Shown here in pieces: positions 1 to 6,910 of a DNA stretch of 43,838 bases. Below the pieces are notes generated by a model that was not told the origin of the DNA, searched no databases, and was given only the letters and a program-made list of their open reading frames with translations. Position 1 is the stretch's first letter. Every line of letters begins with the position of its first letter. The stretch covers positions 1 through 43,838 of the forward strand of contig LMZT01000083.1 in NCBI GenBank assembly GCA_001567115.1, in the 5' to 3' direction. This DNA is from Candidatus Hinthialibacteria bacterium OLB16. GTDB taxonomy: Bacteria; Hinthialibacterota; Hinthialibacteria; OLB16. The position numbers and the translations under genes were made by a program.

Positions 1-956
1 GTGCTGTAACCATAACGCCGGATCAGCAGATGGCCACAGTCCGGGCAGTGGGTGTCCTGGCCGAGATGCCCGGCCACATTGCCGATGTAGACATAATGCA
101 GCCCGGCTGACCGGCCGGTTTCATAAGCTCTTTCAAGGGTGGATAAAGGGGTCGGCGGCAAATGGGCCAGATCGAGATGAGGGAAAAAGCGTGTAATATG
201 CCAGGGAGTCCCCGCCCCGAGCGCAGTCCGGATCCAGCTGGCCATGGCACTCAATTCTTCCTGTGAGTCATTGAGGGTCGGGGTGACATTGGTGACCAGT
301 TCGATGTGCATCCCCAATTTATTTCTGGCATGTTCGGCAATGCGTGGGATCGACTCCCACTTTCCGATTCCGGAAATTTTCCGATAGGAATTTCGTGAAA
401 AGGCTTTCAGATCAACCCGGAAGGCATCCAGGTACGGGGCGATTTTGTCGAGGGCTTCAGGGGTCGAATAACCATTGGTCACATAAACAGTGTAAAGGCC
501 CGCTTTTTTCGCATGGATAGCGGCATCCAGGGTATGTTCGAACCAGATGGAGGGGTCATTATAGGTCCAGGCGATACCCTGGCAGCCGGACTGGATGGCA
601 CTGAGAACCGACTGCGCTGGAGACAGGTCGTGCAGGTGTGAGGTGTTGAAACCGGGGCGGTCATGAGAGATATGCCAATTCTGGCAGCCCGGGCAGTGGA
701 AATTGCAACCGAGAGTTCCTGAAGAATACACCTGGGTTCCGGGATGGAAATGGTAGAGAGGTTTTTTTTCAATCGGATCAGCCGCTGAGCCTGATGTTTT
801 TCCATAGATGAGGGAAAACAGTTTTCCCCCACGGTTGAGGCGGGTCCGGCAGAATCCATTGTCCCCTTCTTTGAGGACACAACGGACTTCGCAGACCCTG
901 CAGCGAACCCGTCCACCGCTCAGTTCATCATAAAGATCCGGATCTGCGGGGTGCAT
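1..956 (-). CDS. amrS: AmmeMemoRadiSam-type radical SAM enzyme (3' end cut by window edge)
   Basis: The reading frame starts at ATG 956 and is still open at the left edge, so the C-terminus is missing. The protein begins MHPADPDLYDELSGGRVRC. An N-terminal cysteine cluster (VRCRVCEVRCVLKEG) resembles the extra metal-binding part of this family. A radical SAM motif follows, GCNFHCPGCQNW, which is the canonical CX3CX2C pattern that holds a 4Fe-4S cluster, with the aromatic W after it. Further on, TYNDPSIWFEHTLDAA and VDLKAF match pyruvate-formate-lyase-activase-like radical SAM proteins of the AmmeMemoRadiSam group. Members are usually near a Memo-like and an AMMECR1-like gene; neither is visible here, but they could lie beyond the left edge. 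The substrate is not known for the family. The gene is divergent from rplU. Confidence 0.85.
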   Translation of the reverse strand, partial: MHPADPDLYDELSGGRVRCRVCEVRCVLKEGDNGFCRTRLNRGGKLFSLIYGKTSGSAADPIEKKPLYHFHPGTQVYSSGTLGCNFHCPGCQNWHISHDRPGFNTSHLHDLSPAQSVLSAIQSGCQGIAWTYNDPSIWFEHTLDAAIHAKKAGLYTVYVTNGYSTPEALDKIAPYLDAFRVDLKAFSRNSYRKISGIGKWESIPRIAEHARNKLGMHIELVTNVTPTLNDSQEELSAMASWIRTALGAGTPWHITRFFPHLDLAHLPPTPLSTLERAYETGRSAGLHYVYIGNVAGHLGQDTHCPDCGHLLIRRYGYS

Positions 957-1068
957 GCTCTGATTTTACCTTGTGCAGAAAAGGCCTGCCATGGGAATGG
1001 GAATCCCATCAGCCGAAACCCTGGTTGATAACAGGTCTCGGGGAAAAAACAGAAGATTGCCGAAACCC

Positions 1069-1097
1069 TTGACCGGAGCCGTTGACTCCGGTATAAA
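1069..1097 (+). promoter_or_regulatory. sigma70-type promoter of rplU with a dyad in the spacer
   Basis: TTGACC at 1069-1074 and TATAAA at 1092-1097 are separated by exactly 17 bases, a near-ideal housekeeping promoter about 30 bases before the L21 start codon. The spacer holds an inverted repeat, CCGGAG (1073-1078) and CTCCGG (1086-1091), with a 7-base centre. The dyad fills the gap between the two promoter boxes and could be an operator. A strong ribosome binding site, AGGAGGAG, follows at 1116-1123. Confidence 0.65.
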
Positions 1098-1127
1098 TTT
1101 GAGGTTTGTACCTTCAGGAGGAGTCAA

Positions 1128-1499
1128 ATGGTTTACGCGATCATCCGCAGCGGCGGAAAACAACAACGTGTCCAGGTCGGCGATCGTTTCGATGTGGAAC
1201 TGATTCATGGGGAAATCGGGAACCGCCTGGAGATCGATCAGGTTCTCGCGGTTGGAGAAGGGGCTGAGCTGCAGATCGGAGCTCCCTTTGTCGGGGGGGC
1301 CAAGGTCGTGTGCGAAATCATCCTCCAGGACCGCCATCGTAAAATCATGGTTGGCAAATACCATAAACGCAAACGGTACTATCGCCGCCGCGGGCATCGT
1401 CAAAGCTTCACCCGCCTGCGTGTGGATGCCATCCAGGCCGAGGGAATCCAGGCTGCGGCACCGCCGAAGCAGGAGACCACCAGCGAGGAAGCTGCCTGA
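1128..1499 (+). CDS. rplU: 50S ribosomal protein L21
   Basis: A 123-residue protein that opens MVYAIIRSGGKQQRVQVGD, the hallmark N-terminus of bacterial L21, and has the basic HKRKRYYRRRGHRQ stretch that contacts 23S rRNA. L21 is a structural protein of the large ribosomal subunit. The usual length is about 103 residues; here an Ala/Glu-rich tail of some 20 residues (around AAAPPKQETTSEEAA) is added. The start is fixed by AGGAGGAG a few bases upstream. In most bacteria rplU is followed by rpmA (L27), often with obg; here a terminator and an Rrf2 gene on the other strand follow instead, so rplU is a single-gene unit in this genome segment. Confidence 0.97.
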   Translation: MVYAIIRSGGKQQRVQVGDRFDVELIHGEIGNRLEIDQVLAVGEGAELQIGAPFVGGAKVVCEIILQDRHRKIMVGKYHKRKRYYRRRGHRQSFTRLRVDAIQAEGIQAAAPPKQETTSEEAA

Positions 1500-1530
1500 A
1501 ATCCAACTGAAAAAGCATTCCTGAAAAAGC

Positions 1531-1562
1531 AAAAGCCTGGGGATATTTCTCCAGGCTTTTTT
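1531..1562 (+). terminator. Rho-independent terminator after rplU, likely bidirectional
   Basis: AAAAGCCTGG (1531-1540) pairs perfectly with CCAGGCTTTT (1551-1560) around a 10-base loop, followed by more T. Read on the other strand the stem is also followed by a T-rich tract, so it can end the convergent Rrf2 transcript as well. Confidence 0.85.
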
Positions 1563-1643
1563 GTTTGTGATGCTGTTAAATAAAAAAAGGGATAACTTTC
1601 GCCATCCCCAGTTGTCGTTTATTTTTTTCGAATCTGGACCGAA

Positions 1644-2126
1644 TCAGCCTGTTTTCCGGCTCACCGCCCAGGATGGAAGATTGATCTGCAAGGGAGATTC
1701 CTCGCTGCCTTTCTTTCGGACTGTATCCACCAAATCCGCCACAGTGGTTCCCTGGAGATAGGCGGATATTTTGTCCCGGAGCTGCGTCCACCGGTCATGC
1801 AGAGGGCATGGATTTTCATCCTTGCATTCCGCCCAGCCTATCGCACATTCCTCCAGCCCTCCGAGAGCGCCGAGAACATCCATGACATTCCACAAGGTTA
1901 CACTTGACGGATCTTTGATCAACCGGTAACCACCCCCAGGGCCTCGAACCGGCTGGACAATTTTACTGCGTGTCAGTGATTTCATCACCTTGGAGAGGTG
2001 GTGGCTGGACAAGCCCTCTGCCTGAGCAATTTCGAGCACAGTCACCGGGCGAGGGTTGTTTTTCGCCGCCAGATAGATCAAAGCACGGATCGCATATTCA
2101 GTTGGTTTTGCAAAAAGAAGCGCCAT
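1644..2126 (-). CDS. Rrf2-family transcriptional regulator with three conserved cysteines
   Basis: The protein starts best at ATG 2126 (MALLFAKPTEYAIRALIYLA), although the frame stays open to 2246; only the shorter form aligns with Rrf2 proteins, and the promoter boxes lie inside the longer version. It is about 160 residues long. An N-terminal winged helix-turn-helix (IAQAEGLSSHHLSKVMKSL, then the wing GPGGGYRL) binds DNA. Cysteines at 94, 101 and 107 (CAIGWAECKDENPC) occupy the place where IscR, NsrR and related sensors hold an Fe-S cluster. It therefore probably senses iron-sulfur status, nitric oxide or redox stress. The target is unknown; no isc/suf or nitric-oxide gene is adjacent. It faces rplU convergently. 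Confidence 0.88.
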   Translation of the reverse strand: MALLFAKPTEYAIRALIYLAAKNNPRPVTVLEIAQAEGLSSHHLSKVMKSLTRSKIVQPVRGPGGGYRLIKDPSSVTLWNVMDVLGALGGLEECAIGWAECKDENPCPLHDRWTQLRDKISAYLQGTTVADLVDTVRKKGSEESPLQINLPSWAVSRKTG

Positions 2127-2216
2127 TTGATATTTCTTATTCCCCTTTCTTTCTGTATAGATTGTATGGCAAGAAAAATTAATAGAATAAATGAGTACTT
2201 CAGTATGCTCAATAGG

Positions 2217-2246
2217 ATCATAGGGTTTTAAAGAGAGCGAAGTCAA
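2217..2246 (-). promoter_or_regulatory. probable promoter of the Rrf2 gene
   Basis: On the minus strand TTGACT (2246-2241) and TATGAT (2222-2217) are spaced by 18 bases. A transcript from here would have a leader of about 85 bases. A weak dyad (TGAGCA, 8 bases, TACTCA) lies just downstream and could be a self-regulation site, but its symmetry is poor. Confidence 0.5.
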
Positions 2247-2274
2247 GTGCGATTTTTCTATCAGGGGAAAACAA

Positions 2275-2314
2275 CAGAAAAGGCGGGAGAAAGGATGATC
2301 CTCTGCTCCCGCCT
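2275..2314 (-). terminator. Rho-independent terminator after the DUF1080-ThuA gene
   Basis: On the minus strand AGGCGGGAG and CTCCCGCCT (2314-2306 and 2289-2281) form a 9-bp GC-rich stem. The loop contains a second small palindrome (AGGAT/ATCCT), and the stem is followed by TTTTCT. It lies about 40 bases after the stop codon at 2356. Confidence 0.75.
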
Positions 2315-2355
2315 CAATGATCGACTGTGGAGGCTGCGCCGGGAAGCCGGTGCGA

Positions 2356-3855
2356 TCAGTTCCCTGCTGTGCGCATCTTTCTGGTGAAATCTTCTTCCGA
2401 AAGAGTCGATTTCACCCCGCCCTCCGGGACCTCCATCCCGGCAGTCCATAAAGCTGCATTCAGGACAATTTTCCTGAAATTCTCATCTTTCCAGGCGGCA
2501 TGGAAATGGCCGCCAGTGAATCCAAAGCCGCGTCCGCCATCCGGGCGCTCAACCGCCCAGGACAGGATCTCCGGCCTGCCGGGATGGCTGGCAGCTTCCC
2601 GGGTGCCGCGGGTATTGTCGGGTGGTGTCGCAATCAGCAGGGGAACCACACCCTCCATATTGTTCCGGAAGCGCATGTTGTAATACCACTCATCATTCAT
2701 TGTAAAAGGTGCCAGGCCGCTGGTGATGGGGTGTTTGGGTATTTCTTTGAAGTCGGCGGTCCAATGCGGGTTGGTGGACCATCCTGTTTCATAGTATCCA
2801 CCGATCCAGTCGAGGAGCTCTTTCCCTCCGCGATCTTTGGGGACCTCGACTGCATAGTGGAGGAGTGCCAGGCCGACCCCTTTTTTCATGAACCCATCGA
2901 GCAGGCTGAGGCGGTCCTGCTGGATGATAGGATGGCCGCTGCCGCCATCCATGTAAAAGAGGATGGTGTTGGCATTATCGAAGGCAGTCGGATCGGAGGG
3001 CCAGCCCTCATAATAATCAGCCGCGATCACTCCCGGGACCTGGTCGAGGCAGTGCCTGAGGAGGTAAACACCGGCAGGGAAATCATGCTCACCCAGCCCA
3101 TGGCTGGCTTTGCCGGCTACCAGCACAATTTTCTTTGCATCCTTGAGAGGAAGGCGTTTCAGGCGGATATCCTTGAACTGCACTTCCATGGGAGGCCCGG
3201 CATGGAGTTGAAGGGCGAGCAACCCGGACAGGGATCTCTTGTCCACCTGGTCATCCACGACTTCGACTGTGGCATGGCCATTGATGGCATGGAGGATGCG
3301 GTTACCCTGGACAAAAATCCGATACTCATTCCAGTCATTTTTTTTGATCTTGCTGGCGATCTCGGCAGAATCTCCCACAGAGCCTGTTTCGAGGAGGGTG
3401 CCATCGGCCTGAATATGGATCTGCTGCCCGCGCCTGGCGATAATCCCGCGGCCTTTTTCCTCATAGAGGATGCCGCTCCATTCTGAGGGAGCATCAAAAT
3501 CGGCCTGGTAACCGCCAATCACCCATTTGTCCACTTCTTTCGAACGGTACTGAACACCGGAGTTGCCAGACAGGATCCTGATGGAGAAGCGAAGTTCAAA
3601 ATCATCGACTTCGCCCTGCCGCCAGACCAGAAAGGTATTTCCTTCAGCAGGTTTTTCCGGGGTGGTTTTGCCGACAATGACTCCATCCTGCACGGACCAG
3701 AGGTCCGGATTCCCATCCCAGCCATCCAGATTGATGCCATTAAACAGGGGCTTGAATCCAGCCTCATCGGCGTCATTTCCTGCAGCAGCCATTCCCCAGG
3801 ATGCCAAAGCCAGTGTGAACAGGCAAACCCATACACTCCATGTGATGATGCGCAT
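2356..3855 (-). CDS. secreted DUF1080 (3-keto-disaccharide hydrolase-like) and ThuA-like fusion protein
   Basis: The frame is open from 3972, but the start is placed at ATG 3855 because AAGGGAG precedes it at good spacing and the product then opens with a signal peptide (MRIITWSVWVCLFTLALASWGMAAAG). The mature protein has two domains. Residues 35-235 are a DUF1080 domain (FKPLFNGINLDGWDG, GVQYRS, WNEYRI), a jelly-roll fold related to 3-keto-disaccharide hydrolases. Residues 240-455 are a ThuA/glutamine-amidotransferase-like domain (KKIVLVAGKASHG, EHDFPAGVYLL, ALLHYAVEV, GRGFGFTGGHFHAAW). Both domains are common in polysaccharide-degrading Planctomycetota, Verrucomicrobiota, Bacteroidota and similar groups, sometimes fused. 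A role in extracellular or periplasmic sugar breakdown is inferred; the exact substrate is unknown. Confidence 0.88.
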   Translation of the reverse strand: MRIITWSVWVCLFTLALASWGMAAAGNDADEAGFKPLFNGINLDGWDGNPDLWSVQDGVIVGKTTPEKPAEGNTFLVWRQGEVDDFELRFSIRILSGNSGVQYRSKEVDKWVIGGYQADFDAPSEWSGILYEEKGRGIIARRGQQIHIQADGTLLETGSVGDSAEIASKIKKNDWNEYRIFVQGNRILHAINGHATVEVVDDQVDKRSLSGLLALQLHAGPPMEVQFKDIRLKRLPLKDAKKIVLVAGKASHGLGEHDFPAGVYLLRHCLDQVPGVIAADYYEGWPSDPTAFDNANTILFYMDGGSGHPIIQQDRLSLLDGFMKKGVGLALLHYAVEVPKDRGGKELLDWIGGYYETGWSTNPHWTADFKEIPKHPITSGLAPFTMNDEWYYNMRFRNNMEGVVPLLIATPPDNTRGTREAASHPGRPEILSWAVERPDGGRGFGFTGGHFHAAWKDENFRKIVLNAALWTAGMEVPEGGVKSTLSEEDFTRKMRTAGN

Positions 3856-4176
3856 ACCGGACTCCCTTCGAATCAACCAGGTTTGAGATTCCATTGAAGG
3901 ATTCCCCGATGGAAACGGAAGCTGCTCTCTGCCGGAACAATTGTCGGGAACCGCAATCAAAGGACGATTCAATTTAGCAGAGTTTGCGGATGGAAGGGAG
4001 AGAAGGGAGGAATTCGTGTGGGGTTGCCATTACGAAAGGGGCCGAAACCGTTGAATTGTTCAGCCCTTCATCCGCAGCACACAAGCAGCCCTCCACGGCT
4101 TGACCGGGGATCCACCACCAGACGCATAGGAAAGGCATCTTTGATGACACAACTCAGCTGTAGGGGCGACATTTAT

Positions 4177-4222
4177 GGCGCCCGGAAGCCCCATGGCGCC
4201 CGGAAGCCCCATGGCGCCCGGG
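4177..4222. repeat. 18-bp tandem repeat, about 2.6 copies
   Basis: The unit GGCGCCCGGAAGCCCCAT occurs at 4177-4194 and 4195-4212 without mismatch, with a partial third copy from 4213. The first copy overlaps the end of the left arm of the 26-bp inverted repeat, so the array probably grew from that arm by slippage. Confidence 0.85.
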
Positions 4223-4270
4223 AACCGCGTATCTTCCTGGCAACCTGATGGAAACCGTTCCGCTGGCATA

Positions 4271-4300
4271 GATTCCCACTTTCGTGGGAATGACGGAAAG
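4271..4300 (+). repeat. REP-like hairpin repeat, copy 1
   Basis: ATTCCCAC-TTTC-GTGGGAAT (4272-4291) is a perfect 8-bp hairpin followed by GACGGAAAG. It belongs to the same family as the copies at 4512 and 4657. Confidence 0.8.
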
Positions 4301-4463
4301 AGGCAGAGGGATAACGACTTTTAGGGCCGGAGTTTTCGGGCACGGACTTTTCGGGCGCCATAAATGTCGCCCCTACACATGGCTTTTCCCACCCTCTCTG
4401 CCAGTGGGCCGGGGATTTGCGCGATTCTCCCCTTCCCTTCATCGCGCTTCCTCCTTCTCATAT

Positions 4464-4490
4464 TCGTCATCCTCGCGAAAGCGGGGATCC
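4464..4490 (-). repeat. REP-like hairpin repeat, inverted degenerate copy
   Basis: On the minus strand this reads GGATCCCCGCTTTCGCGAGG followed by ATGACG. It keeps the CGCTTTCGCG core and the ATGAC tail of the family, but the outer stem is partly mismatched. Confidence 0.65.
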
Positions 4491-4511
4491 ATGGCATCCG
4501 AACAATTCTCT

Positions 4512-4546
4512 GGATTCCCACTTTCGTGGGAATGACAGAAAGGGAG
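4512..4546 (+). repeat. REP-like hairpin repeat, copy 3
   Basis: GGATTCCCACTTTCGTGGGA, then ATGACAGAAAGGGAG. The tail ATGACAGAAAGGGAG is repeated again at 4552-4568 and 4677-4691, so the conserved unit is longer than the hairpin. Confidence 0.8.
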
Positions 4547-4612
4547 CGCAGGAATGACAGAAAGGGAGTGGGAATGTCAACTCCGGCTTGACCAAGGATC
4601 CACAACACAAGT

Positions 4613-4691
4613 CGTCATTCCCGGCACCGACCGGGAATCCATTGTATGGTGGGAGTGGATTCCCGCTTTCGCGGGAATGACAGAAAGGGAG
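4613..4691 (+). repeat. two REP-like hairpins, the second a full copy
   Basis: ATTCCCGGCACCGACCGGGAAT near 4617-4638 forms a related hairpin with a different core. At 4657-4691 is a complete copy with a perfect stem (ATTCCCGC-TTTC-GCGGGAAT) and the same ATGACAGAAAGGGAG tail as the copy at 4512. The stem bases differ from copies 1 and 3 by paired changes (CAC/GTG to CGC/GCG), which keep the hairpin. Confidence 0.75.
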
Positions 4692-4900
4692 GGCAGGAAT
4701 GACGGCAGTGGGGTCGGGGATGACGGACACCTTACGGAAAACATTCAGCAAGTTTCCAGCGGCCTGCAGTATTTCGATGCAGGGTGATACGATCTGCTGA
4801 AGGGGCGTTTTTACGGAATACACCTGGAAGGTTATGTAAATGGCCCTCAAGTTTATCGATCCACAAGCAATACCTCAGTTTTCGATAGCGAGCCGACAGA

Positions 4901-6892
4901 GTGAGAAAGGCGAACAATTCGATTCAATCTGAAAAAATTTGCCGGATTGTGCCCCCATGGAATTTACTTTCGGGGGGACTGGCCTTTCTGGTCCCGCTGA
5001 TGGTTTACTGGCTGACTCTGGCGCCGGATGTCACTCTCGAGGATTCAGCGGAATATGCCTGCGCGGCAAAAACCCTCTCCCCGGCCCATCCCCCCGGATC
5101 GCCCACCTGGGTGATTCTGGCTCACCTGTTCGGGATGATTCCAGTCGGCACCTACATTCAGCGAACCAATGTCTTTTCCGCCTTGTGCGTATCTGGAGCG
5201 GCCTGGTGCATTCACCATCTGCTGTGGCGCGAAACCAGGCGCTGGGATCTGGCGCTTTCCGCTGCTTTAGTCCTGGCATTTTCACGCTGCATCTGGGGCC
5301 TGGCGACAGTCACTTACAATTATCCTCTCAACCTGCTCTTCATCACCGCCGCAATGGATCTGGCCAGCAACTGGAGACGAACTGGGAGGCCCACCAGCCT
5401 GGCGGGACTGGCACTGATCGGGGGATTGGGGGTTGGAGTGCATCACCTGTTTATCCTGATTTCACCTGTGATTGCCCTGTATGCACTCTGGGGAAGATGG
5501 AGAAACCTTCTCACACAACGGGTCCTCTTCCCCGCCCTGATCGGCCTGCTGCTTGGCCTCTCTGTTCTGCTGTTTCTGCCGGTCCGAATGGCTCAGCACC
5601 CCCCGATCCGTTGGGGTGCCATCGACTCATTCAGTTCGTTTCTCGATTATTTTTCGCGAAAAGTCTACAAAGAGGCCGAGGGAGGGATCTGGTACTCCGG
5701 ATCTCTCACAGATTCACTCCGGTTCCTGGCAGCCTTTTTCCGGGGGTTTCCACGAGAACAGGGGGGATTGCTGGTTCTTCTGGCCATACCCGGAATTCCG
5801 GCTTTCTGGAAGAAGTCCCCACTGCTCGCTCTTGCGGCGGGTGGCATCCTTTTTTTCAATGGTCCGGTTCTGCTGGCCATGGGCGGTTCCACCTATACCC
5901 CCACGTCAGAGTATATCAATCGCTTGTACTACCTTCCGGCAACAGCATTTCTTGCGATATTCACAGTTTTCGGCTGGGATGCGGTGGTGAAATGGCTGCC
6001 CGACCGGATCTATTTTCTGGATCGTCCGGGAAAAAATATTTTAACTGGCAGGACAGGATGCCCGTTCCTCTCATCAAAGGCTTTTGGAACAGCCCTGGTC
6101 TTATGCGCTCCTTTGTTTCCTCTGGCTCTCAACTGGAAAGCCTGCGACCGTTCCGATTATCACCTGGCGCGGGAATATCTGGAGAACCTGCTGATCTCCA
6201 TGCCGGATGGAGGGATGGTGTTCCCATTAACCAACAACGAGACCTTTCTGCTGGCTTATGCTCATTATGTGGAGGGGAACCCGCGGGCACGCCTGCTGGA
6301 TCGGCGTTTCGGCTGGGATGAGAAGGAAGCTCCAAAGGCGCTTTTTACCGCCTGGAATGTGGGGCAATCCTCTCCACATCCGCTGACTTCAGTGCTTGGG
6401 GCGGTGGAGACACTGCCACGCACAATCCTCTATCAGGTGTTCAAGACAGAGCCACTGGAAGGATTGGAGCGTTTCAAGGTGATGGAGGCAGTTCGATACC
6501 GGATCAGCAGCCATCCAGCAGATTATCCTTGCCTCAGCCCATTCGAGCGAATGATCTTTGCAGCCTATTCCGCTTACTATGCCGGGCTGGGCGCTTATCA
6601 CCACCTGAAAGGGAGGATCGATGCCCGAGATCAGGCCTTTGAACATGCGGAGAAATTGAATCCGGGAGATCCCTACTGCCATTACCTGCTCGGTCAGCTC
6701 TATCATGAGACTCACACCGGCACGAGAGAACAGATCCAGTCTCATTTCACCGAGGCGGACAGGCTGTTCGAGGGTGTGTATGATCCACTCGATACCCGGT
6801 TCTATGGAATCACGAGAGACATGATCCAGCTGCAAATGAACGCTTTCAAAGAACACCCGCTCCATTTGCCTCAGACAGAAAAGGCAGGTTGA
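4901..6892 (+). CDS. DUF2723 multi-pass membrane protein (putative glycosyltransferase-like)
   Basis: A 663-residue protein. The frame opens only after a TAG at 4886-4888, so translation starts at GTG 4901 or a later GTG (4949); neither has a strong ribosome binding site. Residues 41-70 carry the DUF2723 signature (APDVTLEDSAEYACAAKTL, then AHPPGSPTWV), in which the acidic residues after the first membrane segment recall GT-C sugar transferases. About ten hydrophobic segments fill residues 22-430. The C-terminal 200 residues are soluble, with a helical TPR-like part (HAEKLNPGDPYCHYLLGQLY). Family members sit in the inner membrane and are thought to transfer a lipid-linked sugar, but activity is unproven. 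It leads a run with the next two genes (gaps of 18 and 13 bases). Confidence 0.8.
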   Translation: MRKANNSIQSEKICRIVPPWNLLSGGLAFLVPLMVYWLTLAPDVTLEDSAEYACAAKTLSPAHPPGSPTWVILAHLFGMIPVGTYIQRTNVFSALCVSGAAWCIHHLLWRETRRWDLALSAALVLAFSRCIWGLATVTYNYPLNLLFITAAMDLASNWRRTGRPTSLAGLALIGGLGVGVHHLFILISPVIALYALWGRWRNLLTQRVLFPALIGLLLGLSVLLFLPVRMAQHPPIRWGAIDSFSSFLDYFSRKVYKEAEGGIWYSGSLTDSLRFLAAFFRGFPREQGGLLVLLAIPGIPAFWKKSPLLALAAGGILFFNGPVLLAMGGSTYTPTSEYINRLYYLPATAFLAIFTVFGWDAVVKWLPDRIYFLDRPGKNILTGRTGCPFLSSKAFGTALVLCAPLFPLALNWKACDRSDYHLAREYLENLLISMPDGGMVFPLTNNETFLLAYAHYVEGNPRARLLDRRFGWDEKEAPKALFTAWNVGQSSPHPLTSVLGAVETLPRTILYQVFKTEPLEGLERFKVMEAVRYRISSHPADYPCLSPFERMIFAAYSAYYAGLGAYHHLKGRIDARDQAFEHAEKLNPGDPYCHYLLGQLYHETHTGTREQIQSHFTEADRLFEGVYDPLDTRFYGITRDMIQLQMNAFKEHPLHLPQTEKAG

Positions 6893-6910
6893 CCCGGCGG
6901 GAAAAGACAG

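Larger units (their letters stand above)
4159..4377. repeat. perfect 26-bp inverted repeat, arms 167 bases apart
   Basis: The left arm is 4159-4184 (starts TGTAGGGGCGACATTTATGG) and the right arm 4352-4377 is its exact reverse complement (ends TGTCGCCCCTACA). The enclosed 167 bases contain the tandem repeat and one hairpin repeat. No transposase frame lies inside, so this is either a pair of dispersed repeats in opposite directions or a small non-autonomous element. Confidence 0.85.
3856..4900. other. gene-free divergent intergenic region, rich in repeats
   Basis: No convincing gene is present between the DUF1080-ThuA gene and the DUF2723 gene. Small open frames here translate the repeats themselves (for example a GFRAPW repeat) and lack credible starts. 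About half of the stretch is short repeated DNA, listed separately below. Bases 3856-4150 hold nothing else that I can recognise. Confidence 0.7.

Noticed and set aside
2500-3486. A 328-codon plus-strand frame opposite the DUF1080-ThuA gene
   Set aside because: The minus-strand frame has a signal peptide, start site and two recognised domains; the plus frame has none.
4018-4608. Small proteins with GFRAPW-type repeats
   Set aside because: They are translations of the 18-bp tandem and hairpin repeats, with no ribosome binding site and no conserved context.
4159-4691. CRISPR array
   Set aside because: Repeat spacing is irregular, repeats are inverted as well as direct, and there are no cas genes.
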